From: Glandiceps talaboti
Lineage: Eukaryota; Hemichordata; Enteropneusta; Spengelidae
NCBI RefSeq assembly: GCF_964340395.1
Contig: NC_135566.1
Location: 5,686,001-5,750,000 of the forward strand
DNA length: 64,000 nt
Reading direction: 5' to 3'
Shown here: positions 54,353 to 64,000 of the stretch, piece after piece
Layout of the letters: the number at the start of each line of letters is the position of its first letter
Position numbering within the stretch: the first letter of the stretch is position 1
Notes under the pieces: generated by a model
What the model was told of the DNA's origin: nothing
The model's input: the letters and a program-made list of their open reading frames with translations, nothing else
Databases searched by the model: none
Made by a program: the position numbers and the translations under genes

Positions 54353-55044
54353 ATTCAAGTAGATGGGATTTAAAAATAATCGATATAATGTGTGTACTTA
54401 TATTTTTCTTTCATGGGATATGAAATTATACGAATAAAAACTTACACCAGAAATTAAATTTAATCATTTGTCAATTGTGATTACATTATTTTTCACGAAA
54501 AGTCTCGGAACCTATACTGTAGTTTGCTTCCTATAATATATACGATACGAGTAACTCGTATCATACAGGAACTAGACTACGGAGCCTGTGGACCATGCAG
54601 TGCCAGTCCACTGTCGGTGGGGTGGGGGTTACAATTGTACTCCGAACTGGCATTCGCAATATGTATTATTATGAGTGTAAGCCGAGTAAAACAGGTGTAA
54701 CAGACTGCCTAAGTACTCGATTATGTGACATTGTCCCTTTCCTTGTAGAGAAGGATCAATGCAGAATGGAATTTACGCCGTCTGTAAGTGAGCTAGATTA
54801 CGCCGCGATAGTGATGACTTACCTCCAGTGTTTCTAACAAATAGTACAACATTTACCGGCACGACAGCAACCTTTGGCATCTGAGGTGATCAAATCAATT
54901 TGCGTCTCAGTTGACAGTTTTTTGCTAGCCGATTAAATACTTCCGGGGTCACCCAGCCACTCACTAGTATAAACACTGAGCAACACTCGAGTGAGTGTAT
55001 GCCATCGCGCGTTTTGTAGCTCCCAACGAGCATCTCTTGTCATA
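54353..55044. other. Intergenic, nothing recognised
   Basis: Contains an 80-codon open frame at 54595-54837 with several Cys residues but no family resemblance, no signal peptide and no splice context; left uncalled. Confidence 0.4.
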
Positions 55045-55062
55045 CACACGCGCGCACGCGCG

Positions 55063-55124
<62 letters not shown>

Positions 55125-55195
55125 ATGATTGATAGATACATACATACATACATACATACATACATACATACATACATACATACATACATACATCT
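55045..55195. repeat. (CG)n(CA)n and (TACA)n microsatellites
   Basis: GC-alternating block 55047-55070, (CA)n to 55120, then TACA repeats 55137-55192. Confidence 0.95.
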
Positions 55196-57232
55196 ACATA
55201 ACCGGGTCATTATGAAGTTCGACAATACATACCATGTATACACAATGACTGGACTCTACAATACCGTTCATTATATTTACAAAGCAGGCCTATGGCTTTA
55301 TAATAGTCTATTCGGTAGAAGACGAAATTATATCATAACATTACTTGGAATTTTACTCCTAACCAAACAGGAAAAACTGTCATTCACACTGATATAATAA
55401 AATGATATATCAAGGAACACAAACATAGCAACAAAAGTAGATACTGACTTGACTTTTCATTCCACTGATCAAAATAATGCATACAGGTATATACTTGTAA
55501 ATAATATGTTTTGTGCTGAAAAAAATGCATGGCAATGCATACAGTACGAACATCTCCAGAGGTTTTCTGTTAAATGCTGTTATTGGGACAGCGAATCACT
55601 CTATATTTCTTTAGTAATTCTATGTCCCATTTCGTAATATCTAACGTCTACATAAAAAACACAAAATATACAGGACATGTAGAGGATGAGAATAGTCTAT
55701 AAGGTACGACATGTGGGGGCGCCCTCAAATATCGGCCAATCCCTTTGTACAGACAGTTGAGGAGGGAGTGGGGAGCGACGTGATACGACGTATCTGTATT
55801 TTGACATATTTTAAACTATACGAGACAACCGTTGGTGGCTACACACAAATGGTGAAGTTAGATAATATTATTAGAAATGAGAGGTTTTCTTGTTGTCCAA
55901 ACTGAATAAGCATACAGTAATAAGAAAATCCTGAATATCCAATCATGCAAAATTTTTAATTCAGACCACCTCAGGCAACTCTGAGCTACAACCAAACGAA
56001 ATTCTGGAGTTTGTCATGTGCTTTAGAAAACTCCATTATAAGAAGTCCACTTTTTCTTGTTTTGAAATGTAAAATGAAGTTTTATTTAAATTTACTCTAA
56101 AATCATAATTGTTGAGTTGTACATCTAGCTATATGATATAGTCGATAACCGGGGGGGGGGGGGGGCATTCATGTGCCGACAATGGGTATCGTTTAGTATG
56201 AAAATTTGTAAAAGTCGATGTGAAATGAATATTTTATATTCACTATATCCTCGCATCTTGCTCTGTATTACTCAGATACATCAATGTATAATTATAGACA
56301 ATCTAAACAATATCAAAACCAACAATATACAGGGAACAGAAAGGAAAATATAAACAGAGTTAAATCTTTACTTAAAATTGTACTATTCAAAATTCGCCAC
56401 AGCTGCCACTTTCAAGCTTTATTGGGAAAGCTAAATTAGACATCAACGTAAATGACGATAATGTCATGAATATTGCTTAACAATTTGGGAATACAGCAGG
56501 TAACTGTCACAGAAAAATGACCAAAAAACATGGCTTGGAAGATAATTCCATAAATCGGAAATCTAAGTATACGTATCCTGCTACATACACGAAGCTGAAA
56601 TTGTCACACGATCGAACATCGAGGTCGAGATGGGACCTCTCGTGTAATCAGCTCAGCACTGAGGCGTCCTAGGCAGATAACTATCATTTCTCAAGTTTCA
56701 TGTGCGTATAAAAACAAAGTAAACATTTGATAATTTATTGACGCTGGGGGCGTGGTTAGACTAGACTGCCCCGCCCCATCCTCTGTACAGCATAACGTAC
56801 AAAATGTTACGAGTTACACGTCATTGAATGAAGACTTATTTCCAGGACTGCTGTTATTTACGCAAGAATAATAAACTACTAAAAATGCTGAGCAAAGTTT
56901 TAAAAATAAATTAGAACCCAAAAAGTACGTACACATTTTGCATATCTGAGTCATATTTCCATCATAAACAACATTGTTTCTAATAAGAAGAAGTCTGGGC
57001 ACAAATAATAAAAAAATATAAACTTATGTTAAATTTTAGACAAGCGCGGTGTTAATTTTTTCTCTCGAAATACCTCTGAGTGCAACATTACTCCTAAAAT
57101 GTGAACCTAAACAAAGCGAACAACACCCCAAAAATTCAAAATGAACTTCAAATATCAAATGCATTGAAACTGTAACACTGTGCGTTCTTCTGACATTCTG
57201 TTTTCAATTTGAACAAAAATTTTTGAACTCCT
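55196..57232. other. Intergenic DNA, nothing recognised
   Basis: About 2 kb of AT-rich DNA with a G-run at 56151-56165 and no credible exon on either strand. Confidence 0.45.
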
Positions 57233-57238
57233 TTTATT
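57233..57238 (-). terminator. Candidate polyadenylation signal of the gamma-glutamyltransferase
   Basis: TTTATT, i.e. AATAAA on the minus strand, about 271 bases past the stop codon. Inferred. Confidence 0.35.
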
Positions 57239-57508
57239 CCCTGATTCATACTTCAAAAAATATTTCAAACGTTAAATATGTGCACGAGTTATATTATTTG
57301 TCCTGAAAGTAAAGGTGGCACCAAATTTTTCTCTTGATAATATTCCAAAATAGCACAGCTATATGCAGTGAGGTAGCAATTGTTGGGCTTTTCCAATGAA
57401 TATCCATCCCTAGCGGAATAGCCACCTGGTTTCTACCCCTGAACCTATCAGATACGTGATATCCGGCGGGATAGCCACCTATTTTATAGCCCTGAACCTA
57501 TCAGATCC

Positions 57509-63709
<6,201 letters not shown>

Positions 63710-64000
63710 CTGCAAATGGGGCAAAATGATACAATATAAATATATAAATGAACACAAATTTCACACAAAGATGCATCTACATATTGCACAGGTAGTACAA
63801 GGTACGATTTTGTGTCTTGTTGATTTATATTCCTTTTTGTGAACAACTGAAACAAATTTTATTTTGCAATGTCGAAACTTCTAGATTCAAGTGTCTACTT
63901 CCTTTATGATTTGAACTTCCGATTCGAATCAAGATGGAGTCATTACTCGCCAAGAATGAATGGAACGTTTGGAAGGAGTTGTCCTGTTTCTTGACAAATG

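Noticed and set aside
54595-54837. 80-codon Cys-containing frame
   Set aside because: No signal peptide, family motif, splice context or poly(A) signal; too short to support a call.

Overview
This window is nuclear DNA from an animal. Every gene is split by introns, most introns are 0.5-1.5 kb, and the intergenic space is AT-rich and full of tetranucleotide microsatellites, small inverted-repeat transposons and SINE/LINE debris. The families present (FabG-like SDRs, a BCO/RPE65-type carotenoid oxygenase, NaGLT1/MFSD4-like transporters, a gamma-glutamyltransferase) and the repeat landscape fit a marine invertebrate, either a deuterostome such as a hemichordate or cephalochordate, or a lophotrochozoan. 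The sequence alone does not decide which.

Layout. (1) 1-4572, plus strand: the 3' six exons of a short-chain dehydrogenase/reductase (SDR1), truncated by the window edge. (2) 9202-16713, plus: a complete 11-exon carotenoid oxygenase of 570 aa with all four iron-binding histidines. It has a predicted signal peptide and a hydrophobic C-terminal tail, which is unusual for this normally cytosolic family. (3) 19152-25971, plus: a complete 9-exon paralogue of SDR1 (SDR2, 260 aa) whose first intron is of the GC-AG type. (4) 27362-50950, minus: four tandem, intact three-exon major facilitator transporters (A, B, C, D; 512, 508, 507 and 632 aa), with a truncated, frameshifted D-like pseudogene between A and B. 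(5) 57509 to beyond 63709, minus: the last nine exons of a gamma-glutamyltransferase with its catalytic-threonine signature intact, also containing a GC-AG intron. Its N-terminal exon(s) lie outside the window.

How the genes may relate. A carotenoid cleavage enzyme sits between two duplicated NAD(P)-dependent SDRs on the same strand. Cleavage yields aldehydes that SDRs could interconvert with alcohols, so a small apocarotenoid/retinoid cluster is conceivable but is inference only. The transporter array looks like ordinary tandem gene birth: A and B are the youngest pair, D is the most divergent with a much longer glycosylated extracellular loop, and parts of the intergenic DNA are duplicated along with the genes.

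The non-coding space holds several well-delimited mobile elements. These are a 281-bp foldback MITE with a 9-bp target duplication and an empty paralogous site, a 225-bp hAT-like MITE nested inside another element with an 8-bp duplication, a 514-bp element with about 67-bp terminal inverted repeats, two tRNA-headed SINE copies, a LINE ORF1 remnant, a foldback element whose arms are minisatellites, and a 38-bp minisatellite with higher-order structure. I found no tRNA or rRNA gene, no CRISPR array, and no convincing new multi-gene system.
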